Below the pieces are notes generated by a model. It searched no databases. It was not told where the DNA came from and saw only the letters and a program-made list of their open reading frames with translations. 64,000 nt of DNA from NCBI RefSeq assembly GCF_000512895.1, contig NZ_CP007033.1:2777001-2841000 (forward strand), in the 5' to 3' direction. Position 1 is the stretch's first letter; each line of letters begins with the position of its first letter. Shown here piece by piece: positions 30,544 to 40,190 of this stretch. This DNA is from Dehalobacter restrictus DSM 9455 (GTDB taxonomy: Bacteria > Bacillota > Desulfitobacteriia > Desulfitobacteriales > Syntrophobotulaceae). A program made the position numbers and the translations under genes.

Positions 30544-32595
30544 TTACCTTCTTTTTTTACGGGATCTGTTCTGTTTCTCGGAAGAATAGTTTTTGCCGGA
30601 TTTAGAGCGGCTGCTCCGTGTCATACCAGCATATTCTCCCTTCAGTTCAATGATCGCATCCCTTAAATCAGCTGCGCGTTCAAAATCCAGTTCCCTGGCA
30701 GCCTTAAGCATCTCTTCTTCCAGGACCTGAATGGTTTTTTCCTGTTCCTCAGGTGTCAACTTGCCGCCTTTTTCCCCATAAGCCGTCTTTTTCTCCGCAA
30801 CTTTCGTCGCTTCAGGCACTTCATAGATCTGCTTGCGAATGGTCTGCGGGATAATCCCGTGTGCTCTGTTATATTCTTCCTGGATCGCTCGGCGACGGTT
30901 GGTCTCACCAATCGCGGCTTTCATGGATTCCGTCATATTGTCCGCATACATGATGACTTTTCCGTTGACATTTCGGGCCGCCCGGCCCACAGTCTGGATC
31001 AAAGACCTTTCCGATCTTAAGAATCCTTCCTTGTCAGCATCAAGGATCGCCACCAGCGATACCTCAGGCAAATCAAGGCCTTCTCTTAAAAGGTTAATCC
31101 CGACAATCACATCTATTTCTCCAAGACGGAGTTCTCTTAAGATTTCCAGCCTCTCAAGGGTCTGAATATCAGAATGAAGATATCTGACACTAATATTCAG
31201 CTGTTTCAGATAGTCTGTCAGGTCTTCGGACATTCTCTTGGTCAGTGTGGTCACGAGGATTCTTTCGTCCCTGGCAATCCGCTGCCGGATCTCGCCGATC
31301 AGGTCATCAATCTGTCCCTGGGTGGGCTTCACAATGATCTCCGGGTCAATCAAACCTGTGGGCCGGATAATCTGTTCGACAACCTCGCGGCAGTGCTCCA
31401 TTTCGTATGGTCCGGGAGTCGCACTGACATAGACCCTTTGGGGTACAACTATTTCAAATTCAGAAAAACGCAGCGGCCGGTTATCCATGGCAGAGGGCAG
31501 GCGGAAACCATGCTCCACCAGCGTGCTTTTCCTGGAACGGTCTCCCTCAAACATGCCTCTGACCTGCGGCAGAGTCTGATGTGATTCATCAATGAACATC
31601 AGGAAATCCTTCGGGAAAAAGTGCAGCAAAGTATAGGGTGTTTCTCCTGGTTTGCGGAAGGTAAGATGCCTGGAATAATTTTCAATACCGTTGCAAAATT
31701 CCATCTCCCGAAGCATTTCAATATCGTAGCGGGTTCTCTGTTCGAGGCGCTGAGCCTCCAGTAGCTTTTCCCTTGAACGGAAATATTCCAGACGCTCTTC
31801 AAGCTCCTGCTCAATATTTTCAGCAGCCAGCATTAATTTATCACGTTCGGTCACATAGTGGGAGTTTGGAAAAATCGAGATATGTTTTCGTTCTCCCAGG
31901 ATTTCACCGGTCAGAAGATTCACCTCATAAAGATGTTCGATTTCATCGCCGAACATTTCAATCCGAACTGCCTTTTCATCCGTAGAAGCAGGACATACCT
32001 CGACGACATCCCCTCTTACCCGGAAAGTTCCGCGATAAAAGGCGGTATCATTCCGGTCGTACTGGATTTCAACCAGCTTGCGCAGCATCTGATTGCGTTC
32101 TATTTCCTGGCCCTGCCTTAAAGACAGAACCATATCCCGGTACTCATCGGGAGATCCCATACCATAGATACAGGAAACACTTGCGATAACAATGACATCT
32201 CTTCTTTCAAACAACGCAGCTGTGGCCGAGTGCCGCAATTTTTCTATTTCCTCATTGATGGAAGCGTCTTTTTCAATGTAGAGGTCATTGGATGGAACAT
32301 AAGCTTCCGGCTGATAATAATCATAATAACTGACAAAATATTCAACCGCATTCTCCGGAAAAAATTCCTTAAACTCGCAATACAGCTGTCCGGCCAGCGT
32401 CTTATTGTGTGCAAAGACCAGGGTCGGTTTTTGAATGCGTTCAATGATGCTGGCCATTGTAAATGTTTTACCCGATCCGGTAACACCCAGCAGCGTTTGG
32501 TGCTTATTACCGGCTAGAATGCCTTCAGTAAGCTTGTCCACTGCCTGGGGCTGATCTCCAGAAAGACTATAAGGAGCCCGTAGTCGAAATTCCAT
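30544..32595 (-). CDS. uvrB: excinuclease ABC subunit B
   Basis: DNA-damage verifying helicase-like subunit that recruits UvrC. Walker [10 protein letters not shown], the beta-hairpin [13 protein letters not shown] that clamps one strand, helicase motifs through VGRAARN and a C-terminal UVR domain ([19 protein letters not shown] split across) are present. About 683 aa. The ATG at 32595 follows GGAGGGATATTCT. A TGATATAAT extended -10 element lies at 32627-32635 upstream on the minus strand. A basic tail rich in Lys/Arg/Ser ends the protein. Confidence 0.96.
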   Translation of the reverse strand: MEFRLRAPYSLSGDQPQAVDKLTEGILAGNKHQTLLGVTGSGKTFTMASIIERIQKPTLVFAHNKTLAGQLYCEFKEFFPENAVEYFVSYYDYYQPEAYVPSNDLYIEKDASINEEIEKLRHSATAALFERRDVIVIASVSCIYGMGSPDEYRDMVLSLRQGQEIERNQMLRKLVEIQYDRNDTAFYRGTFRVRGDVVEVCPASTDEKAVRIEMFGDEIEHLYEVNLLTGEILGERKHISIFPNSHYVTERDKLMLAAENIEQELEERLEYFRSREKLLEAQRLEQRTRYDIEMLREMEFCNGIENYSRHLTFRKPGETPYTLLHFFPKDFLMFIDESHQTLPQVRGMFEGDRSRKSTLVEHGFRLPSAMDNRPLRFSEFEIVVPQRVYVSATPGPYEMEHCREVVEQIIRPTGLIDPEIIVKPTQGQIDDLIGEIRQRIARDERILVTTLTKRMSEDLTDYLKQLNISVRYLHSDIQTLERLEILRELRLGEIDVIVGINLLREGLDLPEVSLVAILDADKEGFLRSERSLIQTVGRAARNVNGKVIMYADNMTESMKAAIGETNRRRAIQEEYNRAHGIIPQTIRKQIYEVPEATKVAEKKTAYGEKGGKLTPEEQEKTIQVLEEEMLKAARELDFERAADLRDAIIELKGEYAGMTRSSRSKSGKNYSSEKQNRSRKKRR

Positions 32596-32662
32596 AGAAT
32601 ATCCCTCCATCAAAGACAGTATATTTATTATATCATTTTGTTCTCATTCCCGCATTTTTGTT

Positions 32663-33703
32663 TCATCCTTGATGGAGGTCCGTCAAAATACTGCTCAGGA
32701 GCTCGCTGCGGAAATGGTCCAATCCCCTGAAATTCACGGAGTCATTAATTAGATTTTTTAATTCGAGGCGGTTTTTTCTGTATTGTTCGAGAATAGCTAT
32801 CAGCTCCGTACTGTGACCCATCCGGAAACCCTGCTCTTCAATCCGGCAGGGATTGCCTTTCCAGACCGCCAGGTTCTTTTCCGGAAAGAGCAAACCGACG
32901 ATTGTGTACGGTTTTAGCGGATGAACAATAATTTCCATGGCCTGCCCCAGGCATTTAACCTCTTCGAGCAGTACCCGCAGAAGGTGAGCAGACTCTTCAC
33001 CGTCCAGGCAAATCCGGTCAAAATCCCGAATATATCTTGGAGCAAGATTTAGCCACCCTTCTAATTGAAGGCTATGGAGAAAATAAAACGACAGATTATT
33101 TGCTTTTATTCTAGAAAGGATTCGCGTGATCTCATCAATATGCGGCGAATCATCACCTTGCTGATCGCCTTCCCAGGCCAAAGACAGGACAGCGTCCAGA
33201 TTCCTGGTTTTGTTTTGACAGGCGTGCCCATCTTCCTCAGATTCCTCTTGTTTTTTCGGCATATAGTCTTTTCTGAGCTGGGCAATGATGTCCTGCTCAA
33301 TGTCAGCAAGACTTGCTCCGAGCTGACTGATTTTAGGGCTGTGTTCTTCCAGTCTGCTCTGGCGGCAGAAGGAAGAAAAATCAATTTCACGGTGGTACGG
33401 GCCGCAGAAATTTATTTGCCAGTTAAATTCATCCTTATCGAGTAAGCATATTTTATGCTTGGGCAGGTACAGACCGGCAACTGAATCGGCTTCCCTGATC
33501 GACCTGATATAATCAACATCATTCCCACGATCAATCATCTGGATGCCGATGAGCTTCATCATGGTTGATTTTCCGGTACCCGGGCCGCCCGTGAGAAGAT
33601 ATGTATATTTAATTTCTTTCAGCAGTTCAGGCAGCAGCGATACGTAACCGTAAGGCGTGAATGCCTCAATATAATAATGACGAATCCCACTTGTATTCCC
33701 CAT
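32663..33703 (-). CDS. P-loop ATPase of the PRK06851-like family, function unknown
   Basis: Predicted nucleotide-binding protein of 346 aa with Walker A TGGPGTGKST at about residues 36-45 and the N-terminal pattern IRHYYIEAFTPYGYVSL. I associate it from memory with the uncharacterised PRK06851 group found in spore-formers and other clostridia; no second clear P-loop is seen in the C-terminal half. Soluble, no membrane segments. Monocistronic: 67 bp separate it from uvrB downstream, and about 340 bp without genes lie upstream. No function is assigned. Confidence 0.6.
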   Translation of the reverse strand: MGNTSGIRHYYIEAFTPYGYVSLLPELLKEIKYTYLLTGGPGTGKSTMMKLIGIQMIDRGNDVDYIRSIREADSVAGLYLPKHKICLLDKDEFNWQINFCGPYHREIDFSSFCRQSRLEEHSPKISQLGASLADIEQDIIAQLRKDYMPKKQEESEEDGHACQNKTRNLDAVLSLAWEGDQQGDDSPHIDEITRILSRIKANNLSFYFLHSLQLEGWLNLAPRYIRDFDRICLDGEESAHLLRVLLEEVKCLGQAMEIIVHPLKPYTIVGLLFPEKNLAVWKGNPCRIEEQGFRMGHSTELIAILEQYRKNRLELKNLINDSVNFRGLDHFRSELLSSILTDLHQG

Positions 33704-33783
33704 GATGATTCCTCCAGTTCAATAATGTCTGTGGGATATTCTATGCAAATGGAACAGCCGGCGTTCTCCCGTCAAAACAGAAA

Positions 33784-33799
33784 TGTAATGTCCATTACA
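33784..33799. promoter_or_regulatory. palindrome TGTAATG-TC-CATTACA
   Basis: Perfect 7-2-7 palindrome 80 bp upstream of the P-loop ATPase gene (minus strand), in a gene-free stretch of 336 bp (33704-34039). It resembles an operator in form but fits no consensus I can name. The rest of the stretch holds the ctpA hairpin and otherwise nothing recognisable. Confidence 0.35.
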
Positions 33800-33936
33800 A
33801 TACTCCGCTCACAGCGAAACTGTGTCCCTTAGACTGATCATAGGGATAATAAGAAGATCTTCTTATCAGGAATTAACTCTCGATGTGTATGTCTATTCTA
33901 AGAATGTAGTACTAGGATGAGATTGCTCATTAAATA

Positions 33937-33980
33937 AATCCGCAGCAGAATGGGTTTAATCATTCGTTCCGCTGCGGATT
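33937..33980 (-). terminator. hairpin after ctpA
   Basis: A 10-bp stem AATCCGCAGC / GCTGCGGATT, with further pairing of the interior, 60 bp after the ctpA stop. The minus-strand tail TATTTAATG is only moderately T-rich. Confidence 0.5.
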
Positions 33981-34039
33981 CTATTTAGAGAAAGACGTCT
34001 TCCATTTGACTGAATAAAGATACTGTATCCTTTTCTATC

Positions 34040-35221
34040 CTACTGGATTTTCTGCAGCAGGACTTCAACCGCCTTGCTCAGCTGACTGTCGAAGACAGGC
34101 TCGGTCGGAAGGATGGTAGGCTTTTCTCCTTCTTTAAGTTCGACTTCAACATCGGGCTTGATTCCCAATTTATTAATATCATTTTTCTTCGGTGTAAGAT
34201 ATTTGTCCGTCGTCAGCTTTACGCTGGTGTTGCCATCAAGGGTAAACACGGTCTGCACGACACCCTTGCCATACGTCTTCGTCCCGACCAGGGCCCCGCT
34301 TCCGTAATCCTTGACTGCCCCCGATACGATTTCTGCTGCTGAGGCCGTATATTCGTTGGTTAAAATGACAATGGGCATGTCGATATATTCAGCAGTCGAT
34401 TCTTTTGTATCTACGACGCCGTTCCTATTCACAATGTGAACGATCGACCCTTCCGGCACCAAAAAACTTGCTACTTTAATCGCGGCATTGACTTCTCCTC
34501 CGTAATTATAACGAAGATCAATAATCAGACCCTTATATTTGGTCAGATCCATCTCCCGTAAAACCTTCTCAAGTTCATCCCCGGTATTAATGTTAAAACT
34601 GGAAATATCAATCAGCCCAATATCTGACCTTCCCGGCAGGGAGATCCCTTCAACCGTCGGAACATTGATATAGTCACGAATAAGACTTACGGTAAATTCT
34701 GTCTTCGTCTTCGGCCGGTAAATTTTAACCGTCACCTTGCTCCCGGGCTCTCCTCTTAAGATCGCGACTGCTTCATCCTGGCTGATCGTGGAGACATCGG
34801 TCTCGTCAATTTTTGTGATAATATCCCCCGCTTCGAGTCCTGCCCTTTCAGCCGGAGAACCTTTGATTGGACGCATAACAACCAATTTTTCCGGATCTGC
34901 CGTACTTAAATGTACACCGATCCCTCCAAAGGTGCCCTGAATCGAATTCATCAGCACTTTGTTTTCCTCAGCATCCTGGAAGGATGAATACGGGTCCAGC
35001 GAACCCACCATCCCGTCGATTGCCCCATCAACGAGTCCAGCACGGGATGTTCCATTTAAATACTGGGTGTCAATAAGATAGACCACCCGCATAAATCTTC
35101 CAAGGTGATCATAATTGACCAGTACAAACCCGCCAACAACAAGTGCCAGCCCCAGACAAAATATCAGGCCGACTGCGGCGGCCTGTATAAAAGCTTTTTT
35201 CCAATTCACACGGTTGAACAA
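34040..35221 (-). CDS. ctpA: S41 family carboxy-terminal processing protease
   Basis: Membrane-anchored serine protease acting outside the membrane. One N-terminal membrane segment (residues 11-33), a PDZ domain (about 95-170, with GGIGVHLS and SPAERAGLEAGD) and the S41 core with catalytic Ser in EYTASAAEI and Lys in TYGKGVVQ. 393 aa. It follows the EnvC-like hydrolase gene by 70 bp; ftsE-ftsX-envC-ctpA is a recurring division module in which the protease may turn over cell-wall hydrolases or their regulators (inference). Confidence 0.92.
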   Translation of the reverse strand: MFNRVNWKKAFIQAAAVGLIFCLGLALVVGGFVLVNYDHLGRFMRVVYLIDTQYLNGTSRAGLVDGAIDGMVGSLDPYSSFQDAEENKVLMNSIQGTFGGIGVHLSTADPEKLVVMRPIKGSPAERAGLEAGDIITKIDETDVSTISQDEAVAILRGEPGSKVTVKIYRPKTKTEFTVSLIRDYINVPTVEGISLPGRSDIGLIDISSFNINTGDELEKVLREMDLTKYKGLIIDLRYNYGGEVNAAIKVASFLVPEGSIVHIVNRNGVVDTKESTAEYIDMPIVILTNEYTASAAEIVSGAVKDYGSGALVGTKTYGKGVVQTVFTLDGNTSVKLTTDKYLTPKKNDINKLGIKPDVEVELKEGEKPTILPTEPVFDSQLSKAVEVLLQKIQ

Positions 35222-35293
35222 ACGTCCACTTCCCTATCAAACTCATTATTCTCTGTTAGTATATGCAGACTTGTACAAGTTAAGTCCAATTGA

Positions 35294-36427
35294 TTAAAAA
35301 TAGGCCATCGGGTTCGTCGGGGTGCCGTCTTTACGCACTTCAAAGTGCAGGTGGGCCCCGGTGCTCCATCCCGTTGATCCGACATAACCGATCGTTTGGC
35401 CGGCTGCCACTGTTGTATTGACTGCAACCGCCCTTGAAGACATATGGCCGTAAAGCGTTGAAATTTTATTGCCATGGTCGATAATAATGGCATTTCCATA
35501 GGCGCCGTACCAACCGGAAAAGACCACCGTACCGGATCCTGCTGCTACAATCTTCGCCCCATATGGTGCACCGATATCGACTCCGGTGTGCAGTTTATAC
35601 TGTTTTGTTATCGGATGAACCCTGTATCCGAAAGTACTGGTAATATACTTGTATCCTGGAGCAGGCCAGACACTAACTGTCCCAGTAACTCCTCCGGTGT
35701 TGTTCTTCTGCAATTCACGGATTTTTGACTCAAGTGCTTTAGAGTCTCTCTCCAGCTTGTCAATTTGTTCGAGCAGCGCTTCCTGATCCTCTTTATTCTC
35801 AGCGAGTGCTACTTCTTTTTTTGACTTGCTGCTGTCCAAATAATTCTTAGCTGCTTCCGCCTGTTGTTTTAAGCTCTCCGCCTCATCCATTTTAGCGACT
35901 AGGAGTTCCTTTTTTTTATCTAAATCCTGTTTTTGAACACGGATATCACTTAAAATGGTTTGATCATTTTCAACTAGGCAGCTTAGATATTCTACTCTGG
36001 AAATGAAGTCGGATAAATCAGTGGATTGGAATAGAACTTCCAGATAGTTTACCTGACCTTCTTCATAGATCGCGCGTACCCGACTGCGCAGAGTATCCTG
36101 TCTCCCTTTCAGTTCCTGCTGTTTGGCTGTCACTTCCGTTTGAATCGCCGTTACTTCTTCCTGGGCCTTCGCATGGGCGTTTTCTTTCTGATCCAGATCC
36201 ACCTCAGCGTCAGAAATTTGCGTCGTCAGTTGCCGGATCTGTTTCTCCATCTGTTGCGCTTTTGTCGTCAGGCTATTCAGGTTTCCTTCCGCGTTTTTCT
36301 GCTGATTCAGGATCTTTTCCTGCTGCTTAAGCGCCTCAGACAGTTCATCCGCGGTCACAGGAAAATTGAAGGTAACCATTAGAGTTAAAACAATCAGCAA
36401 AACAACCGGTCTTGTCATTTTAATCAT
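35294..36427 (-). CDS. murein hydrolase, EnvC-like coiled coil plus M23 peptidase
   Basis: Secreted peptidoglycan endopeptidase. A signal peptide ends near residue 26 (VTA-DEL), long coiled coils fill residues 27-105 and 150-245, and the LytM/M23 domain covers about 255-377. Zinc ligands are intact: HTGVDIG and HLHFE, so unlike E. coli EnvC it should be catalytically active itself. 377 aa. It lies 73 bp after ftsX, whose extracellular loop is known to activate such coiled-coil hydrolases (as for PcsB or CwlO). Confidence 0.92.
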   Translation of the reverse strand: MIKMTRPVVLLIVLTLMVTFNFPVTADELSEALKQQEKILNQQKNAEGNLNSLTTKAQQMEKQIRQLTTQISDAEVDLDQKENAHAKAQEEVTAIQTEVTAKQQELKGRQDTLRSRVRAIYEEGQVNYLEVLFQSTDLSDFISRVEYLSCLVENDQTILSDIRVQKQDLDKKKELLVAKMDEAESLKQQAEAAKNYLDSSKSKKEVALAENKEDQEALLEQIDKLERDSKALESKIRELQKNNTGGVTGTVSVWPAPGYKYITSTFGYRVHPITKQYKLHTGVDIGAPYGAKIVAAGSGTVVFSGWYGAYGNAIIIDHGNKISTLYGHMSSRAVAVNTTVAAGQTIGYVGSTGWSTGAHLHFEVRKDGTPTNPMAYF

Positions 36428-36500
36428 ATTTTACGCCATTCCCCCCCAATAGAACTCAAAGTTCGTTAACCTCGACGTCTAAAATCATAAAAAACTGATT

Positions 36501-37385
36501 TTAAAGGTTCAAAAATTTTCGTACAGAGAACGCACTTGCCAGAAATCCCATGGCAACCCCGCCCAGAACCATCAGCAGAAGCACATTGATAATGAACTGT
36601 TGACTGCTGACAACAGGCAGGAAACTCAAGGTCGAGATAATATACTGCAGGAGCCAGGTATAGGTAGCCCCAACCAGCGCAACAGCCAGGATTGCCCCGA
36701 CCATACCGATGACGATCCCTTCGATGATAAATGGCCAACGGACAAAGGATTTGCTGGCGCCAACCAGGCGCATGATTTGAATCTCTTTCTCTCTGGAATT
36801 TACATTGGTTTTAATATTTAAAACAATTAAGAGGAAAGAGGCACAAGCAAATGCGGCAACAACGCCAATCCCGACCCAGCGAAGCCACTGAGTAAAGACA
36901 ATCAGTTTCTCAACAAAGCCCTGCCCATAACGGACTTTCTCGACTCCGGTCAGCCCGCTTACCTGGGAAGTAATCTCTTCGACGAGACGGGCATCGGTCG
37001 TTGTAATTGTAATCTTATCCGGAAATGGGTTCACTCCGCCCAAATCCTCCAGAAGAGAGTCGGAACCCATGGATTCCTGAAACTCTATAATAGCCTGATC
37101 TTTAGTGGTAACGGCAACGGTTGCGACACCTTCAAGTTTTTGAATCTGACTTTTCAAATCGGTAATTTGTGATGTCTCCAGATGATCATTTAAAAACACG
37201 GCAATTTCTACCTGAGATCCAAAGGTCTCGGCAATGTTCGATGTGTTGACTAAAAAGAAAACCGAATAACCAACGATTGTTAAAGAAATCATCACCGTTA
37301 AAATGGATGCGGCACTGAGCCAGAAGTTTCTTTTCAATGATACCAGAGACTGGGTTAGAACATATTTTGCTGAGTTAAGTGACAA
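36501..37385 (-). CDS. ftsX: cell division ABC transporter permease FtsX
   Basis: Membrane subunit of FtsEX, which relays ATP hydrolysis to cell-wall hydrolases at the septum. 294 aa with four membrane segments: about 22-45, then after an extracellular domain of about 115 residues, three more (168-190, 218-245, 260-285). Contains the family segment EIQIMRLVGAS. Its start overlaps the ftsE end by 11 bases. The neighbouring EnvC-like M23 hydrolase is the probable extracellular client. Confidence 0.95.
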   Translation of the reverse strand: MSLNSAKYVLTQSLVSLKRNFWLSAASILTVMISLTIVGYSVFFLVNTSNIAETFGSQVEIAVFLNDHLETSQITDLKSQIQKLEGVATVAVTTKDQAIIEFQESMGSDSLLEDLGGVNPFPDKITITTTDARLVEEITSQVSGLTGVEKVRYGQGFVEKLIVFTQWLRWVGIGVVAAFACASFLLIVLNIKTNVNSREKEIQIMRLVGASKSFVRWPFIIEGIVIGMVGAILAVALVGATYTWLLQYIISTLSFLPVVSSQQFIINVLLLMVLGGVAMGFLASAFSVRKFLNL

Positions 37386-38061
37386 TTCTGTATGCCCCCT
37401 CTATGCTGTCATCAACAATCTTGCCTTCTTCAATCCTTATTACCCTCTTATTCATTTGTTCAATAATGTACCTGGCATGTGTTGCCATCACGACCGTGGT
37501 ACCCAGCTTGTTGACGTGGTTAAGCAGTTCCATGATACTCCAGGAAGTATCAACATCAAGATTCCCTGTAGGTTCGTCCGCAACCAGCAAAGCGGGTTTG
37601 TTGACCAGCGCCCTGGCAATGCAGGCGCGCTGTTGTTCGCCTCCTGAAAGCTCGGAAGGAAAGGCATTCTTTTTCTTAGCAAGTCCAACCAAATCCAAAA
37701 TCGTATTCGTATTCTCTCTGGTTTCTTTCATACTTTTACCAATAACCTGCTGGGCAAAAGCGACGTTTTCAAATACGGTCTTTGCCGGAAGCAGCTTGAA
37801 ATCCTGAAAAATAACACCAATTTTTCTTCTGACCAATGGCACATGGCTGGAAGACATTCTGACAAGATTGACATTATCGATGAGTACCTGTCCCCTCGTA
37901 GCAATTTCTTCCCGGTAGAGCAGTTTGATCAGTGTCGATTTGCCGGCCCCGCTGGCCCCAACCAGAAATACAAAATCTCCCTTAGCGACATCAAGGTTGA
38001 CGCCGAACAGAGCGCGGGCACCGTTCGGATATATTTTGGAAACATTCTTTAGTTTAATCAT
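37375..38061 (-). CDS. ftsE: cell division ATP-binding protein FtsE
   Basis: ATPase partner of FtsX. Walker A GASGAGKST, signature LSGGEQQR, Walker B ALLVADEPTGNLD and H-loop MATHAR are intact in 228 aa. First gene of the ftsE-ftsX-hydrolase-ctpA unit, with strong site GGAGGACAATGA before its ATG. The 318 bp upstream contain the transketolase terminator, the 12-bp palindrome GGAATGCATTCC (38174-38185) and no gene. Confidence 0.96.
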   Translation of the reverse strand: MIKLKNVSKIYPNGARALFGVNLDVAKGDFVFLVGASGAGKSTLIKLLYREEIATRGQVLIDNVNLVRMSSSHVPLVRRKIGVIFQDFKLLPAKTVFENVAFAQQVIGKSMKETRENTNTILDLVGLAKKKNAFPSELSGGEQQRACIARALVNKPALLVADEPTGNLDVDTSWSIMELLNHVNKLGTTVVMATHARYIIEQMNKRVIRIEEGKIVDDSIEGAYRIVT

Positions 38062-38325
38062 TCATTGTCCTCCGGAAGACCTATTAACATTTATCTCTTC
38101 GACATTTTGTGTTATTTTCCTGTCTAAGACAGCTAAAAAAATTAAACATTTCCTGAAAAATGGCAAGATCTCAGGAATGCATTCCACAATTATTAAACGA
38201 TAGTGTAAAAAATAAATATATTGACAAATAACAACAGAAATATATTTGATTTCTTTAGGCTATTTTCTGATCCAAATCTTCTTACTATTTTATCGGTAAT
38301 TAAAAGAACAAATTGAGCAAAAGTA

Positions 38326-38362
38326 AAAAGCAGAATACTCTTTTGGGGAATATCCTGCTTTT
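38326..38362 (-). terminator. terminator of the transketolase operon
   Basis: On the minus strand AAAAGCAG pairs with CTGCTTTT, extended inward by five pairs including two G-T, followed by TTTTTAC, 18 bp after the stop of the transketolase C-terminal gene. Confidence 0.75.
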
Positions 38363-38379
38363 ATTTATCCTGCAACTCT

Positions 38380-39345
38380 TTATTTTTTGGCAATCACTCG
38401 TCTTACAGCTTCAACAATGTCTTTCGCTGTAAGATGATACTTCACCAGCAGTTCATCCGGGCGTCCGGACTCTCCGAAAACATCATTGATCCCAACCCGG
38501 CAGAGCGGGACAGGACAATTTTCGCTTAATACTTCTGCCACTGCACTTCCGAGTCCGCCAATAATGCTGTGTTCCTCCGCCGTGACAACTGCTCCTGTTT
38601 GTTGCGCGATCTGAATAATGGTCTGTTTGTCCAGTGGTTTAACAGAGGCACAATTGACAACCGCGACATCGCAGCCCTGCCCGCTGAGTTCATTCACAGC
38701 CTTCAGCGCTTCCGCTACCATGAGCCCGTTTGCGATAATGACAGCATCTTTGCCGTCTTTCAGGACATTGGCCTTGCCAATCTCAAACTGATAGGAAGAT
38801 GAATCAAAGAGCACGGGCAGTGCCAGTCTTCCGAGCCGGATATAGACAGGTCCCTGGTATGCTGCAGCAGCTTTGATGACCTGACTTGTTTCCTCCGCAT
38901 CAGCAGGAACCAATACCGTCATATTTGGCACGGAACGCATCAGCGCCACATCCTCCACAGCCTGGTGGGAGGCACCGTCTTCACCTACACTGATCCCCGC
39001 ATGGGTAGCCGCAATCTTCACATTGAGCTTCGGATATGCAATGGAATTCCGGATCTGTTCAAAAGCTCTTCCTGTTGCAAAGATTGCAAAAGTGCTCGCA
39101 AAGGGAATTTTGCCCGCTGCTGCCAGCCCGGCCGAGACTCCCATTAAATTTTGTTCGGCAATGCCTATATTGATGAAACGTTTCGGAAATACCTTGGCAA
39201 AATCGGCTGTTTTAGTTGACTTGGACAAGTCGGCATCCAGAACCACAATATCCTTGTTTTCTCCGCCAAGCTGCACGAGTGTTTTGCCATAGGCATCTCT
39301 CGTCGCTATTTTTTCCGCTTTAATCAGATCAAACATCTCAGCCAT
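38380..39345 (-). CDS. transketolase, C-terminal subunit
   Basis: Carries the pyrimidine-binding (PYR) and C-terminal domains of a split transketolase, linking glycolysis and pentose phosphates. The PYR part includes the catalytic Glu region GIAEQNLMGVSAGLA, and the C-terminal domain the SVKPLDK and EEHSIIGGLGSAVAE motifs. 321 aa. Its ATG shares one base with the stop of the N-terminal subunit gene (TAATG), so both are made in equal amounts. Two-gene transketolases are normal in clostridia. Confidence 0.93.
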   Translation of the reverse strand: MAEMFDLIKAEKIATRDAYGKTLVQLGGENKDIVVLDADLSKSTKTADFAKVFPKRFINIGIAEQNLMGVSAGLAAAGKIPFASTFAIFATGRAFEQIRNSIAYPKLNVKIAATHAGISVGEDGASHQAVEDVALMRSVPNMTVLVPADAEETSQVIKAAAAYQGPVYIRLGRLALPVLFDSSSYQFEIGKANVLKDGKDAVIIANGLMVAEALKAVNELSGQGCDVAVVNCASVKPLDKQTIIQIAQQTGAVVTAEEHSIIGGLGSAVAEVLSENCPVPLCRVGINDVFGESGRPDELLVKYHLTAKDIVEAVRRVIAKK

Positions 39346-40157
39346 TAGTTTTCACCTCTCAGTTCAGCCAGGGCAGCTTCCGCTTGTTCAGGGCTGGGTG
39401 CATTTCCATGCCACCCCGCCTGGTTTTCCATAAAAGATACCCCTTTCCCTTTAATGGTTTTGGCGATAATCATCGTCGGTTTGCCCTGGACCTGCTTCGC
39501 TGCTTCCAGGGTATCCGTCAATGCTGAAATGTCGTGGCCGTCAACCTCCAGGACATTCCATCCAAAGGCTCCCCATTTGTCGGAGAGCGGAGAAGAATTC
39601 ATGACTTTCTCCGTCTCCCCGTCAATTTGAAGACCGTTAAAGTCCAGGATGCCAATCAGATTATCGAGCTTATAATGGGCTGCTGCCATTGCCGCTTCCC
39701 AAACCAGGCCCTCATTCATTTCCCCATCACCTACGAGACAATATACTTTGTATGTTTTTTGATCAATCTTGCCGGCAAGCGCCATCCCAACTGCAGCTGA
39801 AATGCCCTGTCCCAAAGAACCGGTGGACATATCAACTCCCGGAACCTTTTTCATATCCGGATGCCCCTGAAGAAAGTGTCCGGTCTGCCGTAAGTGCTGC
39901 AGCTCCTCGCGCAGGAAATATCCCTTTTCAGCCAGAGCTGCATAAAGTACAGGGGCAGCATGCCCCTTACTGAGCACAAAGCGGTCCCGCTCAGGCCATC
40001 CAGGATTGGCCGGATCAATATTCATGATCCGGAAGTATAAGACGGCAAGGATATCTGCGGCCGAAAGGCTGCCGCCTGGATGCCCTGATTTAGCTTTTTC
40101 CAGCATTTCGATGATGTCCTGACGTATCCTGCAGGCGATTTCTTTTAAATCTGACAT
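39345..40157 (-). CDS. transketolase, N-terminal subunit
   Basis: Thiamine-diphosphate-binding half of the split transketolase: HPGGSLSAADIL, the GSLGQGISAAVGMA loop and the ThDP motif GDGEMNEGLVWEA through LIGILDFNGLQID. The ATG at 40157 has AGGAGG 12 bases before it and gives the conserved start MSDLKEIACRIR; a longer frame to 40187 lacks support. About 270 aa. It sits 33 bp downstream of prfB and upstream of its partner. Confidence 0.93.
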   Translation of the reverse strand: MSDLKEIACRIRQDIIEMLEKAKSGHPGGSLSAADILAVLYFRIMNIDPANPGWPERDRFVLSKGHAAPVLYAALAEKGYFLREELQHLRQTGHFLQGHPDMKKVPGVDMSTGSLGQGISAAVGMALAGKIDQKTYKVYCLVGDGEMNEGLVWEAAMAAAHYKLDNLIGILDFNGLQIDGETEKVMNSSPLSDKWGAFGWNVLEVDGHDISALTDTLEAAKQVQGKPTMIIAKTIKGKGVSFMENQAGWHGNAPSPEQAEAALAELRGEN

Positions 40158-40190
40158 GGTATAAAGCTTCCTCCTTTGCTTGGTCACAAT

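Noticed and set aside
32663-33703. Calling the P-loop ATPase a nucleotide kinase or transport ATPase
   Set aside because: Only a Walker A and a general fold are visible; no lid, signature or transport motif.
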